A DNA stretch of 64,000 nt from Ignavibacteria bacterium. Lineage in GTDB: Bacteria > Bacteroidota > Ignavibacteria > Kapaibacteriales > UBA2268. Numbering within the stretch: the first letter of the stretch is position 1; each line of letters begins with the position of its first letter. The position numbers and the translations under genes are program-made. Under the pieces are notes generated by a model that made no database searches, was not told the origin of the DNA, and saw only the letters and a program-made list of their open reading frames with translations. The stretch is taken from NCBI GenBank assembly GCA_031261605.1, contig JAISJI010000060.1, forward strand, positions 62,001 to 126,000, written 5' to 3'. Below are positions 9,342 through 19,236 of this stretch, piece by piece.

Positions 9342-9349
9342 TATATTTG
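9342..9349 (+). promoter_or_regulatory. -7 element (TATATTTG) before the PfkB kinase gene
   Basis: A perfect TAnnTTTG match, 33 bases before the chosen start at 9383. No TTG lies at the expected -33 position, so only the -7 box is claimed. Confidence 0.45.
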
Positions 9350-9382
9350 TATAAACTGAAAAGAACTTATATCGGAATTTAT

Positions 9383-10357
9383 ATGAAAACACTACAATTA
9401 ACCGCTATCGGCAACGGCGTTGTCGATATGCAATACCAAATTAGCGAAGAATTATTCGCTACTCTTAACGTTCCAAAAGGCGAAATGCGTCTCGTCGAGC
9501 CAGATGAACAACTCGCCATTATCGCAAAGTTGCATATTGCGACACCCAATAAATGCAGTGGTGGCTCTGCTACTAATAGCGTGGATTGCTTTGCGAAATT
9601 TGGCGGAAAAGCCGCTTATTTAACCGCTGTCGGCGATGATGCTAATGGCAAATTTTACTACGATGAGTTGGAGCAATGCGGCATTAAGTATAAGCCAAAT
9701 GTTATAAAAAATGCAAGCACCGGCACTTGTCTCGTCCTCATTACACCTGATGGCGAGCGAACAATGCTTACGTGTCTGGCTGCTTCAAAGGAATTTAGTG
9801 AAGTGCATTTGGATGCCACTCTGATAGCGGATGCGGAATGGCTGTATATTGAGGGATATAAATTTAGTGAAACCGCTGGCGTAGAGTGCATTATGAAGTC
9901 GTTAGAAATTGCGGAGAATGCTGGAACAAAGATAGCAATAACTGCTTCGGATGTCTTTATAATTGATATATTTAGAGAACAATTTATGTCTGCATTGGAA
10001 CATTGTGATTTACTTTTTTGCAATGAAAATGAGGCAAATAGGATTGCAAATACTACGGATTATAGCGATGCGATTGTTGCGATTAGTAAAATTTGCAAAA
10101 ATATTGTGATGACTCGAGGAAAGGATGGTGCGACTATTCTTTACGATGGCAAGCGGTATGATATAGCATCGATAGCGGTGAAAGCAGTAGATACAACAGG
10201 TGCTGGAGATATGTTTGCTGGGGCATTCTTCTACGGCTTACTTAATGAAATGGACATTGCAACCGCCGGCAAACTTGCATCTAAATCCGCTGCAGCAGTG
10301 GTATCGCAGCTGGGAGCGAGATATGCTGGGGATTTTTCAAAATTGAAAGAAATTTAA
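9383..10357 (+). CDS. PfkB-family carbohydrate/nucleoside kinase (adenosine kinase-like)
   Basis: 324 aa. The family phosphorylates sugars or nucleosides with ATP. The N-terminal TAIGNGVVDMQYQI and SGGSATNSVDCFAKFGGKAAYLTAVGDD correspond to PfkB signature 1, and VDTTGAGDMFAGAFFYG (about residue 280) is signature 2 with the catalytic Asp in the anion hole. The MQYQ/LVEPDEQ layout resembles the bacterial adenosine kinase/ribokinase-like branch, but the substrate is not certain. ATG at 9383 is chosen over a TTG at 9347 because translation from it starts exactly at the conserved first strand and the -7 box overlaps the TTG. Confidence 0.88.
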   Translation: MKTLQLTAIGNGVVDMQYQISEELFATLNVPKGEMRLVEPDEQLAIIAKLHIATPNKCSGGSATNSVDCFAKFGGKAAYLTAVGDDANGKFYYDELEQCGIKYKPNVIKNASTGTCLVLITPDGERTMLTCLAASKEFSEVHLDATLIADAEWLYIEGYKFSETAGVECIMKSLEIAENAGTKIAITASDVFIIDIFREQFMSALEHCDLLFCNENEANRIANTTDYSDAIVAISKICKNIVMTRGKDGATILYDGKRYDIASIAVKAVDTTGAGDMFAGAFFYGLLNEMDIATAGKLASKSAAAVVSQLGARYAGDFSKLKEI

Positions 10358-10385
10358 TAATTAATTATATATTAGAGGTATAAAA

Positions 10386-11261
10386 ATGAAAAAAATATTA
10401 CTTATCGTAGCAACTATATTCGCTACAACATTAACTGCATCCGCACAATTTAGCGGTGGTAGCGGCACACAAACCGACCCGTATCAGATAACCAGCAAGG
10501 CAGATATGCTAACTCTGAGAGATAGCACTAACTATGGCGTTCCGTATTGGTCACAAGGGAAGTATTTCAAATTGATGAACGACATCACCGATAGTTTGAA
10601 TTGGACTGGTATTGGTTTCTCAGCCGATTCGAATTGTTTTTATGGAGTTTTTGATGGCAATAATCATACAATTTATCTAAATAGTGATACTAGTGGCATA
10701 TTTATTTGGAATTATGGAATAATTGAAAATGTAATAACAGCCGGAAGGTGTGAACAAACGCCGATATGTGGCGTTAATGGTCTTCAAGCAATTCCTGGCT
10801 TTACTGGAATAATCAGGAATTGTCATAATACAGCAAATGTTACAACAAGCGGTACTTTTATAGGTGCAGCAGGAATTGTATTAGATAATAGTGGAGAGGT
10901 ATATAATTGCAGCAACGTTGGGACAATCACAGATGAATATACCAATGGTGCTGGCGGTATTGCTTCTATTTCTGTTCAGGGTGCAATTACGAATTGTGTT
11001 AATTATGGGCTAATTAGATGTCAAACAATGGTTGGTGGTATTGTTGCGTTTGGTGGCGGCACTATATCTAAATGTATAAATACGAATGCAGTAGAAGGAG
11101 TAACAAATGTCGGGGCTATAATTGGTATTAATGGGGGATGCACCATTACCGATTGCTTTTACGACATCCAGATGTGCAAGTATAAAGCAGTCGATAACCA
11201 AGACCACCCGGGCGTTACGGGATTGCCAACGCATCTGTTGATGGATGAATTGGCTAAGTAA
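10386..11261 (+). CDS. Secreted GLUG-like repeat protein
   Basis: 291 aa with a clear signal peptide (MKKILLIVATIFATTLTASA, cut after SA-Q). After a start FSGGSGTQTDPYQITSKADML, common to secreted repeat proteins of this group, there is a run of short Gly/Asn/Cys-rich repeats of the type G-x-I-x-NC-x-N-x-G (for example GEVYNCSNVGTI, AITNCVNYGLI, TISKCINTNAV), predicted to form a beta-helix. Nine cysteines occur in the repeat half. It ends DCFYDIQMCKYKAV...LLMDELAK without a sorting domain. A broken copy of the same gene lies at 47401-47734 on the other strand. Function unknown; surface or secreted location is inferred from the signal peptide. Confidence 0.8.
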   Translation: MKKILLIVATIFATTLTASAQFSGGSGTQTDPYQITSKADMLTLRDSTNYGVPYWSQGKYFKLMNDITDSLNWTGIGFSADSNCFYGVFDGNNHTIYLNSDTSGIFIWNYGIIENVITAGRCEQTPICGVNGLQAIPGFTGIIRNCHNTANVTTSGTFIGAAGIVLDNSGEVYNCSNVGTITDEYTNGAGGIASISVQGAITNCVNYGLIRCQTMVGGIVAFGGGTISKCINTNAVEGVTNVGAIIGINGGCTITDCFYDIQMCKYKAVDNQDHPGVTGLPTHLLMDELAK

Positions 11262-11295
11262 TTAACAATTATAAGAATAATACTAAAAAAAATAT

Positions 11296-12186
11296 ATGCT
11301 TAAATCATTAGAAATACATAACTATAAGAACCTCGACACACTTATAATTCCTTCGCTAAGTAGGATAAATCTAATAACTGCACCCAATAATGCAGGGAAA
11401 ACTACTTTGCTGGAAGCAATTACGCTCCTTGCTACTAAGGGAAATGCTAAGATGATTGATAGCATTTTGAATGCCCGCGGAAGTAGTGATGTGGATTATG
11501 CTTCGCTCTTTCATTATGGCACGACAGACGCTATATATATTGGAACGGCGTCTGATGAGCAACAGCAAACGTTCGTTCGTATTAAATTGGAGAATTACCA
11601 ACTTGAAGTAGAGACCAGCGACTTCCAGCCAATCAATTTACATTACACATCGTCCAATATCGGTGATATATCCGTAGATGAGCAGCGTCTTTGGGATAAT
11701 ATCGCTCTTACGAATAAGAAATACGATGTGATAGCAGCGCTGAAGATATTGGAACCACGCATAGAGGATATTCATTTTGGGGCAAATTGCTCCGTTATTG
11801 TTAGATTGTCCGGCGTTGAAGCACCAGTTTCGTTGCGTAGTATGGGTGGTGGAATCAACCATATTTTATCTATTGCGTTGAATTTAGTTTGCTCTGATAA
11901 CGGCATTGTGCTTATTGATGAGATAGAAAATGGTCTGCATTTTAGAGAAATTGAGAAGTTGTGGCAGTTCATTTTTACATTGGCGGAGAAATTAGATACG
12001 CAAGTATTCATTACCACTCATAGCGCCGATATTATTCTCTCTTTTACGAAAATTCTTAATGAACAGCCAAACAGCGCGATAGGACAAGTGCTCCGCATTG
12101 ATAGAAAGAAGGAAAAGATAAAAGCGGTAATGATGGATGCCGATGCTTTGGCGGACTTCTACGAACTTAAATTGGAGGCAAGATAA
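11296..12186 (+). CDS. AAA15-type (ABC/SMC-like) ATPase of an ATPase-TOPRIM pair
   Basis: 296 aa. Walker A is TAPNNAGKTT (28-37); the first Gly of the usual GxxxxGKT is Ala. Then come a short lid region, a signature-like SLRSMGGGINHILSIAL (about 180-195), Walker B IVLIDEIENGLH (about 203-214) and the H-loop ITTHSADI (about 240). These belong to the OLD/RecF-like ATPases. The stop overlaps the start of the TOPRIM gene by one base (TAATG), so the two are translationally coupled. Similar two-gene sets (ATPase + TOPRIM protein) include the PARIS phage-defence system and split OLD nucleases. The defence role is inference from architecture. Confidence 0.85.
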   Translation: MLKSLEIHNYKNLDTLIIPSLSRINLITAPNNAGKTTLLEAITLLATKGNAKMIDSILNARGSSDVDYASLFHYGTTDAIYIGTASDEQQQTFVRIKLENYQLEVETSDFQPINLHYTSSNIGDISVDEQRLWDNIALTNKKYDVIAALKILEPRIEDIHFGANCSVIVRLSGVEAPVSLRSMGGGINHILSIALNLVCSDNGIVLIDEIENGLHFREIEKLWQFIFTLAEKLDTQVFITTHSADIILSFTKILNEQPNSAIGQVLRIDRKKEKIKAVMMDADALADFYELKLEAR

Positions 12187-12824
12187 TGATTAACGCATCT
12201 GCGAGTAAGTTATTATTGGTGGAGGGTAGAGACGATAAATCGGTCGTTAGTGCAATTTGCAAAGTTAGTAGAATAGACATTGATTTTGATATTATTGATT
12301 GTGGCGGAGTTACAAATGCACTGAAATTATTTGGGAAATACATAAGTAGAATGCCGCTATCAAGGGACTTGACGACAGTGGGAGTTATCGTAGATGCTGA
12401 CCAAGACATCGGCAGACGTTTCAATGAAATAAAAACTATTTTGCGGAACATCGGCTGCGATATTGACACTCTGCCCGCTACTGGACTAATACTAAACAAT
12501 GTAGAAGACGAGCAGCGGATTGGTATTTGGATAATGCCGGACAATAATACGAGAGGAATGTTAGAGGATTTTATTAAGTTCTTAGTTCCTCCCAATGATG
12601 TGGTTATGCAGAGCGTAGAGGAGCATCTTAATAGCATCGAAAAGCATCGTATAAATAGGTATTCACCAATTCACCGCCAGAAAGCAGTGATTCATTCGTG
12701 GCTTGCACTACAAGAAGACCCCGGAATGTCTATGGGAGCAAGCATTACGCGAAAAGTATTGGCTACACGGACGAGCGAGAGTTGCAAATTATTTGTAGAG
12801 TGGATGAATAATCTCTTTCGTTGA
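12186..12824 (+). CDS. TOPRIM-domain protein, DUF3226-like
   Basis: 212 aa. The TOPRIM core is visible: LLLVEGRDDK with Glu13 and, in strand 3, VGVIVDADQD with Asp70/Asp72. The segment IGIWIMPDNNTRGMLEDF and the C-terminal KAVIHSWLALQEDPGMSMG are what I know of the DUF3226 family. TOPRIM proteins paired with an OLD-type ATPase act as nucleases that can respond to phage triggers. It starts inside the ATPase stop codon (TAATG) and is followed by 113 bases with no gene before tyrS. It is not DUF4435 (PARIS AriB) by the motifs I can see. Confidence 0.8.
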   Translation: MINASASKLLLVEGRDDKSVVSAICKVSRIDIDFDIIDCGGVTNALKLFGKYISRMPLSRDLTTVGVIVDADQDIGRRFNEIKTILRNIGCDIDTLPATGLILNNVEDEQRIGIWIMPDNNTRGMLEDFIKFLVPPNDVVMQSVEEHLNSIEKHRINRYSPIHRQKAVIHSWLALQEDPGMSMGASITRKVLATRTSESCKLFVEWMNNLFR

Positions 12825-12937
12825 GTCCATTACTATGAAGAATGGCGTTTTTATAACCTATTCTTACGGGAAAACCAACTCATTTGCTGATGGAGGAGTT
12901 AGCAAAATAACATCATAATTAATCACTAAAACAAAAT

Positions 12938-14170
12938 ATGACAGCAACACTAAATGAACAAATGGATGCTATCCGTCAAGGCACAATAGATTTATTGCCA
13001 GAAGATGAGTTAGCACGCAAAATAGAAAATTCAATAAAAACAAATAAGCCACTCGTAGCAAAACTCGGCTGCGACCCAAGCCGACCAGATTTGCATCTCG
13101 GACACGCTGTTGTGCTTCATAAACTGCGTCTGTTCCAAGACCTTGGACATACAGCAGTGCTTATCATCGGCGATTTTACCGGAATGATAGGCGACCCGAC
13201 CGGTAAGTCAAAGACACGACCACAACTAACCATTGAGGAGACAATCGCCAATGGTAAATCGTATCTTGAGCAAGCCACAATCATTCTTTCGGAGAACAAT
13301 CTCAGTGTTCGCTACAACTCGGAGTGGCTTGGTAAGATGAATTTCGGCGATGTTATTAGGTTATCGGCGAAATATACCGTGGCGCAGATATTGGAGCGCG
13401 ATGATTTTGCCAAACGCTATAAGAATGGGTTACCGATTTCCATCCACGAGTTTATGTATCCATTGGCTCAGGCGTATGATTCCTATGCGATAGATGCCGA
13501 TATAGAACTCGGTGGTTCTGACCAGAAGTTTAATCTGCTTGTGGGACGCGAAATTAAGCGTGCTTACGGCTTAGAACCGCAATGTATATTGACTATGCCA
13601 CTGTTGGAAGGAACGGATGGTGTTGAGAAGATGAGCAAGTCGCTCGATAACTACATTGCACTTACCGATACCCCGAAGGAGATGTTTGGCAAAGTGATGT
13701 CTATACCTGATTCGCTGCTCTTGCGCTACTTACAGTATGCGGCACTCGCTAAACAGGATGAGGTGAATAATGTGAAGATGGGATTGAGCAATGGCGAGTT
13801 GCATCCGCGTAATGTGAAAGTAGATATTGCAAAGCGAGTGATTGCGCTTTATCACGGCGAGGAGCAAGGACAGCAAGCGTTTGAGGAATTTGAACGCATA
13901 TTTAAGAATAAGGAATTGCCCGATGATGTGCCTCTGATAACGATTAAAACCGACGATTGCCAGATAAAGATATTGGATTTGCTTGTGAGAGTCGGTGTAG
14001 CACCATCTAAGAAGGAAGCCAAACGTTTAGTGGAGCAAGGCGGAGTATATGTAGATGGAGAGACGTTCAAAGACCCGATGGAGACGCTTGATATCAGCCA
14101 GAGGCGGTTGTTGAAGGTTGGAAAGCGTAAGTTTTATTATATATGTGACCTGATGGCAGACAGTTTGTAG
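12938..14170 (+). CDS. tyrS: Tyrosyl-tRNA synthetase
   Basis: 410 aa, normal for the TyrRS branch with a C-terminal S4 domain. Class I signatures are HLGH (53-56, the HIGH motif) and EKMSKS (230-235). The tyrosine/ATP pocket is seen in AKLGCDPSRPDLHLGHAVVL and GGSDQKFNLLVGR. The C-terminal S4 RNA-binding domain begins about residue 345 (LVRVGVAPSKKEAKRLVEQGGVYVDG). It charges tRNA-Tyr in the cytoplasm. The stop is TAG, and a strong terminator follows. Confidence 0.97.
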   Translation: MTATLNEQMDAIRQGTIDLLPEDELARKIENSIKTNKPLVAKLGCDPSRPDLHLGHAVVLHKLRLFQDLGHTAVLIIGDFTGMIGDPTGKSKTRPQLTIEETIANGKSYLEQATIILSENNLSVRYNSEWLGKMNFGDVIRLSAKYTVAQILERDDFAKRYKNGLPISIHEFMYPLAQAYDSYAIDADIELGGSDQKFNLLVGREIKRAYGLEPQCILTMPLLEGTDGVEKMSKSLDNYIALTDTPKEMFGKVMSIPDSLLLRYLQYAALAKQDEVNNVKMGLSNGELHPRNVKVDIAKRVIALYHGEEQGQQAFEEFERIFKNKELPDDVPLITIKTDDCQIKILDLLVRVGVAPSKKEAKRLVEQGGVYVDGETFKDPMETLDISQRRLLKVGKRKFYYICDLMADSL

Positions 14171-14183
14171 TAGAGAATATGAC

Positions 14184-14222
14184 AAAGGCGACTTCACGTG
14201 GGGAGAGTCGCCCTTTTTTTTT
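14184..14222 (+). terminator. Terminator after tyrS
   Basis: GGCGACT / AGTCGCC stem with flanking A/T pairs and a 12-base loop, then a T9 run directly followed by eight G (14223-14230). The T9G8 homopolymer junction is unusual and may vary in length. Confidence 0.8.
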
Positions 14223-14232
14223 GGGGGGGGTA

Positions 14233-15681
14233 TTATTTTTTCACTTGGCGTGCAACAGCATCAAGATAAATTTTAGAAGATTCTGCTACCCCGGAATTGT
14301 GGTTTATTGTAGTGCCACCTGTTGCTTGGCTAGTGGAAGTATAATCGCCATCATTTTTGCTATTCCCAATGAACACATTCCTCGCTGTATTGCCGATAGT
14401 GTTAGTTGTAAGTATATCAAATGTCCCTCCGATTAAACCACCTATCAATGGAATTACTTTAGATAACTTATCCTTGAGTTGACCTTGCACAACTTTCTCT
14501 CCTACAAGTTTTATTATTTTATCTAATGCTACTTTGGCCACTTTGCCCTCAATAAAATCTGCAACAAATTTCTTCCCCATTTCCATACCTATCACAATTC
14601 CTAAATCTTTCAATATGTCAGTGGCAGCATTGCCACTGACACAAATAAATCCTAAAGTTCGAACTTTGTCATCTTTTATGTCATATCCTCCCATATAGGC
14701 AATGGCAGCAATCATCCTTAATTGCACCACCATAACCGATGCTATATTTAAAGGAATTGTCACTGGCATAGTAACCACACCGCCAAGTCCAGTTAAAAAG
14801 CCACCTGCGGCTGACTTGGCATTCTGCCATCTAATTAAAGCATTAACTTGCTCTTTTAGAGTGCCTTTTTCTTTTAAGAAATCTTTGGCTAATTCTTCGG
14901 CTGAATCCATACCGGGTAATCCATTCAATGCCTTCTCATAAGCAAAATTCAGTGCCTTCATCATAATACCAACTTCACCTTTATCTTCTTCGCTTTCCAA
15001 ATTACTATTGTCGCTACTATTACCTGCATTCGTGTCTGTATTTGCTGGCGCTGGTAGTGCCAACAATTTCCTTGATGCACCCAAAATCACCTGAATACGA
15101 CCTTGAACCAGCCAGCTGTCTGCTTTTACATTACTTAATGCCAACATATTTTCGGCAATTTTTACATCGTTAGTGCAAGCATCTATGCCCATCGTTTCCT
15201 CTATATATTGGGCATTGTTCAAAACAATGCGAACTCGGTTCTCCGTGTAGCCTCCGTCTTTTGCGAGGTGAGAGACCGTTTGTTTGATTAAATCTTCTGT
15301 AATATTGAAAGCGCCAGAACGAGTAGATAGTTCTTTCTGTTTTTTAACATAGAGCATTGATTGAATTGCTTGTTCAAACTTTTGTTTATCAATACCCTCG
15401 GCTTCCGCTTCTTTCAGAAGCATTTGCATTTCGCCATCACTTAATTCGTTGTCCATAAGTGCTATTTCAATAAGTTTTTCCAAACTTTCACTTATTGCAA
15501 TCTCATCCGAATTATTGGATAGTTGTCTTATGAATGCCAATGAATCCAACAATTTTTCAAATTGTTCTATGTTTAATCCTTCGAATTCGGCTTCACGTAT
15601 TAGCATTTTCTTTTCATCTGGTGTTAATATTCCATCTGATAATGCCATTTCAATTAATTTTTCGAGTTTTTCGCTATGCAT
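14233..15681 (-). CDS. EcsC-domain protein with two N-terminal TerB-like repeats
   Basis: 482 aa. Two related N-terminal segments (about 1-50 and 66-115), each of the form EKLIExALxDxxLxxxEMxMLxxEAExEG, resemble the TerB/DUF533-type helical repeat. A linker rich in Asn/Ser/Glu (about 205-228) follows. The C-terminal part (about 275-420) matches EcsC: AGGFLTGLGGVVTMPVTIPLNIASVMVVQLRMIAAIAYMGGYD includes the hydrophobic segments that may meet the membrane. EcsC proteins are named after an ABC-transporter operon of Bacillus; their role is unclear. The start is supported by GGAG ahead of ATG at 15681. It is divergent from ppdK. Confidence 0.75.
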   Translation of the reverse strand: MHSEKLEKLIEMALSDGILTPDEKKMLIREAEFEGLNIEQFEKLLDSLAFIRQLSNNSDEIAISESLEKLIEIALMDNELSDGEMQMLLKEAEAEGIDKQKFEQAIQSMLYVKKQKELSTRSGAFNITEDLIKQTVSHLAKDGGYTENRVRIVLNNAQYIEETMGIDACTNDVKIAENMLALSNVKADSWLVQGRIQVILGASRKLLALPAPANTDTNAGNSSDNSNLESEEDKGEVGIMMKALNFAYEKALNGLPGMDSAEELAKDFLKEKGTLKEQVNALIRWQNAKSAAGGFLTGLGGVVTMPVTIPLNIASVMVVQLRMIAAIAYMGGYDIKDDKVRTLGFICVSGNAATDILKDLGIVIGMEMGKKFVADFIEGKVAKVALDKIIKLVGEKVVQGQLKDKLSKVIPLIGGLIGGTFDILTTNTIGNTARNVFIGNSKNDGDYTSTSQATGGTTINHNSGVAESSKIYLDAVARQVKK

Positions 15682-15712
15682 AAGCGTTTCTCCTTTTATG
15701 TGTTAATAATAT

Positions 15713-15759
15713 TTGTAGCATTTTTTAAAACAGCCCGTGGCTGTTTAAATTTGCTACAA
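15713..15759. repeat. Long imperfect palindrome
   Basis: Outer arms TTGTAGCA / TGCTACAA and inner arms AAACAGCC / GGCTGTTT around a CGT loop, separated by T/A-rich stretches that can also pair with a two-base slip. Upstream of both flanking genes, so it is not a simple terminator. Could be an operator or part of a structured RNA. Confidence 0.6.
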
Positions 15760-15772
15760 TCAAACAGAATCA

Positions 15773-15851
15773 TTTTGATGCTACCATAATTGATATGGTA
15801 TATGAGATGTCTACCACGAGCCAAGAGTTCGTTCGGTTGGTAACATCAAAA
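15773..15851. ncRNA. Possible structured RNA or regulatory element (inverted repeat)
   Basis: Outer arms TTTTGATGCTACCA and TGGTAACATCAAAA pair at 13 of 14 positions. Inside, TACCAT / ATGGTA forms a smaller hairpin (15782-15800), and a second C/G-rich stretch (15811-15840) could form another. The multi-hairpin layout suggests an RNA closed by a long basal stem. I recognise no known family. It could equally be a DNA element. Confidence 0.3.
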
Positions 15852-16186
15852 AAATGTATAGTATATGAGTAGAAAGAATAGTAACATCCTTCCATCCATT
15901 TGATTGTAGCGGATGCAATATAATTATTTTTTCAAACAAAACAAAAGAATAGCATTCAAAAATAAAAAAACAGATGCCAAATCAGAAGATTTAGGATAAA
16001 TTTATCAATATGCAAAAAAGTGGAAAATAAGCGTCATAAGCAATTTATTTTTCCACATATAACTATAAATAATAAAAAAAGTATTAATTTTGAAAAATAT
16101 TTTTATATATAAATTATAGAAAAATCTGAAAGGGTATCCTAACATCTAAGAAAATAAATACTTTATTAACATATATCAAACAAATT

Positions 16187-19100
16187 ATGGCAAAAGCTAC
16201 AACAACACCCAAATCTGCTCCTGCAAAGCCAGCGGCAAAATCCCCTTCCAAAACTCCTTCCAAATTCGTATACTACTTCGGTGGTGGTAAAGCCGAAGGC
16301 GGTGTCGAGATGAAAAACTTACTCGGCGGCAAAGGTGCAAATTTAGCAGAAATGGTAAATCTTGGAATACCTGTTCCAACAGGTTTCACAATCACCACAG
16401 AGGTGTGCACACATTTCTATGCGAACAACAACAAGTATCCACAAGTATTAGAGAAGCAAGTCAATGATGCAATCGCTAAACTTGAAAGGGAGACGAAGAA
16501 GAAATTTGGCGACCCTCAAAATCCATTACTAGTATCGGTTCGTTCCGGTGCCCGAGCATCAATGCCCGGTATGATGGACACGATACTCAACCTTGGTCTT
16601 AATGATAAGACAGTAGAGTCATTAGCAAAAAAGACGAACAACCCTCGTTTTGCTTATGATTCATATCGTCGCCTACTTGCAATGTATGGCGATGTAGTTT
16701 TGGGCTTGAAGCCGGAAACAAAAGAGGACGAAGACCCATTTGAATTAATCATTGAAGATATGAAGAGGGAACTCGGCATCAAGCAAGATACAGAATTCAA
16801 AGCGGAGAACTTGAAGGAATTAGCAAGACGCTTCAAAGAGGTTATTCGTAAGAAGACCAGAAAGGCGTTTCCACAAGACCCAAAAGAGCAGCTATGGGGT
16901 GCAATCAATGCAGTGTTTAGTAGTTGGATGAACGAACGCGCTATTATCTATCGTAAGATGAATGGTATCCCGGAGTCATGGGGAACAGCGGTGAATGTTC
17001 AGTCAATGGTCTTTGGCAATATGGGTGAGACCTCCGGCACGGGAGTAGCATTTACACGCGACCCAGCAACAGGTGATAATGACTTCTATGGTGAGTTCTT
17101 AATGAATGCACAAGGCGAAGATGTAGTAGCAGGCACACGCACGCCGGGTAAAATCAAAGACCTCGCAGATAAGAATCCAGAGGTATACAAGCAATTAATA
17201 GACATTCGCGCAAAATTAGAGAAGCACTACAAAGATATGAACGACATAGAGTTCACTATTGAAGAGGGCAAACTCTGGATGCTTCAATGTCGCGTAGGTA
17301 AGAGAACCGCTTACGCAGCTATGAAGATGGCTGTGGATATGGTAGCAGAGAGGTTGATTACACCAGATGTAGCGATTACTCGCATAGAGCCGGCAACTAT
17401 TACCCAACTCTTACGTCCAGTATTTGACTTGGCAGAGAAGAAAAAAACATTGGCAAATGGTGGTCTCTTAGCACAAGGACTTAATGCAGGACCGGGTGCC
17501 GCTACAGGTAAAGTAGTATTCAATGCGGAGGACGCAGCTGCTTGGAAAGAGAAAGGCGAAAAGGTTATTCTCGTTCGTATTGAGACATCACCTGAGGATA
17601 TTAAAGGAATGGATGCGTCAGAAGGAATTCTTACAGCACGTGGCGGGATGACATCCCACGCAGCGTTGGTAGCACGTCAAATGGGTAAAGTTTGCGTTGC
17701 TGGTTGCGGTGCATTGAATATTGATTACAAATCAAAACAAATTAAGATAGACGGCATTAAACAAGCAGTGAGAGAAGGCGATTACATTTCTCTTGATGGC
17801 GACACCGGCGAAGTAATTCGTGGCGAAATAAAGACGATGGCAAGCGAAGTAGTGCAAATGCTTATAGATAAGAAGTCGGTTAATCCTAATTCTGAGACCA
17901 TTCGTATTTACAATCAAATTATGGATTGGGCAGATGCATTCCGCACACTTCAAATTCGCACAAACGCTGACCAACCAGACCAAGCAGCCAATGCAGTAGC
18001 ATTTGGAGCAGAAGGTATTGGTTTGTGCAGAACAGAGCATATGTTTTTCGGCGCTGGAAAGATAGAGCCAATGCGAGAAATGATATTGGCAAAGACAGTA
18101 GATGATAGAAAGAAAGCATTGAACAAATTGCTACCGCTACAACGCAAGGACTTCGAAGGTATATTTGAAGCGATGAACGGCAGACCGGTAACAATAAGAA
18201 CGATTGACCCGCCACTCCACGAGTTCTTACCACACGAAGAGAAAGAGCAATCAGAACTAGCACAGAAGATGGGTCTAACTCTTAACAAGGTGAAGGAACG
18301 AGTATCAGAATTGAAAGAAGCAAATCCAATGCTTGGCTTCCGCGGCTGTCGTCTTGGTCTTATCTATCCTGAAATTACAGAGATGCAGGCAAGAGCAATA
18401 TTTGAAGCAACAGTAAATGTGTTACGTAAGAAAATTAAAGTATTGCCAGAGATAATGATACCATTAGTAGGGAATGTTAAAGAATTAAAGAGCCAAGAAG
18501 AGATAGTTCGCAGAGTTGCAGCCGAAGTAATGAAAGAGAAGAAAATACAATTCAAATACAATGTAGGCACAATGATAGAAGTGCCACGTGGGGCGATAAC
18601 TGCTGGCAAGATAGCAGAAGTAGCAGAGTTCTTCTCATTCGGAACGAACGATTTAACGCAAACCTCAATGGGCTTGTCGCGTGATGATGCAGGTCGGTTC
18701 TTACCGGAATACGTAAAGCGCGATATATACGATGTAGACCCATTCGTAGCAATAGATAGAGAAGGCGTTGGCTTCTTAATGCAACACGCAGTTGTAGCAG
18801 GAAAGAAGACGCGTCCAGACATCCATCTGGGTATCTGTGGCGAGCATGGTGGAGACCCAAGTAGTATAGAGTTCTGTCATAATATTGGCTTGCACTATGT
18901 ATCTTGCTCGCCATTTAGAGTTCCTGTAGCGAAAGTAGCAGCAGCCAAAGCAGCTATTGACGACAAGAGCAATGCAAACAGAATTAGAATTGCTGAAATA
19001 AAGAGAAAACTTGCGGCTGCCAAAGCAGCACCTGCAAAAGCACTTCCAGCAAAGCCCGCACCAAAGAAATCAGTACCTGCCAAAGCAGTACCTTCAAAGG

Positions 19101-19210
19101 TAGCACCAAAGAAACCAGCACCAAGCAAAGCAGCACCAGCAAAGAAACCAATTCCAGCAAAGCCCGCACCATCACCGGCAAAGAAGCCGGTAATGAAGAA
19201 CAAAAAGTAA
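16187..19210 (+). CDS. ppdK: Pyruvate, phosphate dikinase with basic Lys/Ala/Pro tails
   Basis: 1007 aa; the family is usually 870-910. It interconverts pyruvate + ATP + Pi and PEP + AMP + PPi. The ATP-grasp domain starts at [26 protein letters not shown]; the phosphohistidine domain has [18 protein letters not shown] with His491; the PEP/pyruvate barrel ends with the [10 protein letters not shown] active-site Cys907. Odd features are the first 25 residues (Thr/Pro/Lys/Ala-rich) and roughly the last 70, built from PAKPA/KKPAP-type units like a histone H1 tail. A terminator follows. In anaerobes this PPi-linked enzyme often works in glycolysis or gluconeogenesis; direction is not decided by sequence. 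Confidence 0.96.
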   Translation: MAKATTTPKSAPAKPAAKSPSKTPSKFVYYFGGGKAEGGVEMKNLLGGKGANLAEMVNLGIPVPTGFTITTEVCTHFYANNNKYPQVLEKQVNDAIAKLERETKKKFGDPQNPLLVSVRSGARASMPGMMDTILNLGLNDKTVESLAKKTNNPRFAYDSYRRLLAMYGDVVLGLKPETKEDEDPFELIIEDMKRELGIKQDTEFKAENLKELARRFKEVIRKKTRKAFPQDPKEQLWGAINAVFSSWMNERAIIYRKMNGIPESWGTAVNVQSMVFGNMGETSGTGVAFTRDPATGDNDFYGEFLMNAQGEDVVAGTRTPGKIKDLADKNPEVYKQLIDIRAKLEKHYKDMNDIEFTIEEGKLWMLQCRVGKRTAYAAMKMAVDMVAERLITPDVAITRIEPATITQLLRPVFDLAEKKKTLANGGLLAQGLNAGPGAATGKVVFNAEDAAAWKEKGEKVILVRIETSPEDIKGMDASEGILTARGGMTSHAALVARQMGKVCVAGCGALNIDYKSKQIKIDGIKQAVREGDYISLDGDTGEVIRGEIKTMASEVVQMLIDKKSVNPNSETIRIYNQIMDWADAFRTLQIRTNADQPDQAANAVAFGAEGIGLCRTEHMFFGAGKIEPMREMILAKTVDDRKKALNKLLPLQRKDFEGIFEAMNGRPVTIRTIDPPLHEFLPHEEKEQSELAQKMGLTLNKVKERVSELKEANPMLGFRGCRLGLIYPEITEMQARAIFEATVNVLRKKIKVLPEIMIPLVGNVKELKSQEEIVRRVAAEVMKEKKIQFKYNVGTMIEVPRGAITAGKIAEVAEFFSFGTNDLTQTSMGLSRDDAGRFLPEYVKRDIYDVDPFVAIDREGVGFLMQHAVVAGKKTRPDIHLGICGEHGGDPSSIEFCHNIGLHYVSCSPFRVPVAKVAAAKAAIDDKSNANRIRIAEIKRKLAAAKAAPAKALPAKPAPKKSVPAKAVPSKVAPKKPAPSKAAPAKKPIPAKPAPSPAKKPVMKNKK

Positions 19211-19236
19211 TTGCTTCATTGGCATAATATAAGAAT

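Larger units (their letters stand above)
15682..16186. other. 505-base divergent intergenic region with structured elements
   Basis: Lies between the EcsC gene (minus) and ppdK (plus). It contains two strong inverted-repeat structures at 15713-15759 and 15773-15851, described separately, and then about 330 bases of AT-rich sequence with a TAATTTTG (16085-16092) that fits the -7 consensus TAnnTTTG, about 95 bases before ppdK. No -33 TTG was found at the expected spacing. No coding frame was recognised. Confidence 0.5.

Noticed and set aside
12835-12918. 27-codon frame between the TOPRIM gene and tyrS
   Set aside because: Too short, with no recognisable features.
14214-14230. T9G8 homopolymer junction as a phase-variation tract
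   Set aside because: It lies outside any gene, between a terminator and the 3' end of the EcsC gene, so length change would have no evident effect.
15771-15853. tRNA-like reading of the structured element (GTTCG stretch)
   Set aside because: No acceptor stem of seven pairs, D-arm or anticodon arm in the right positions could be built.
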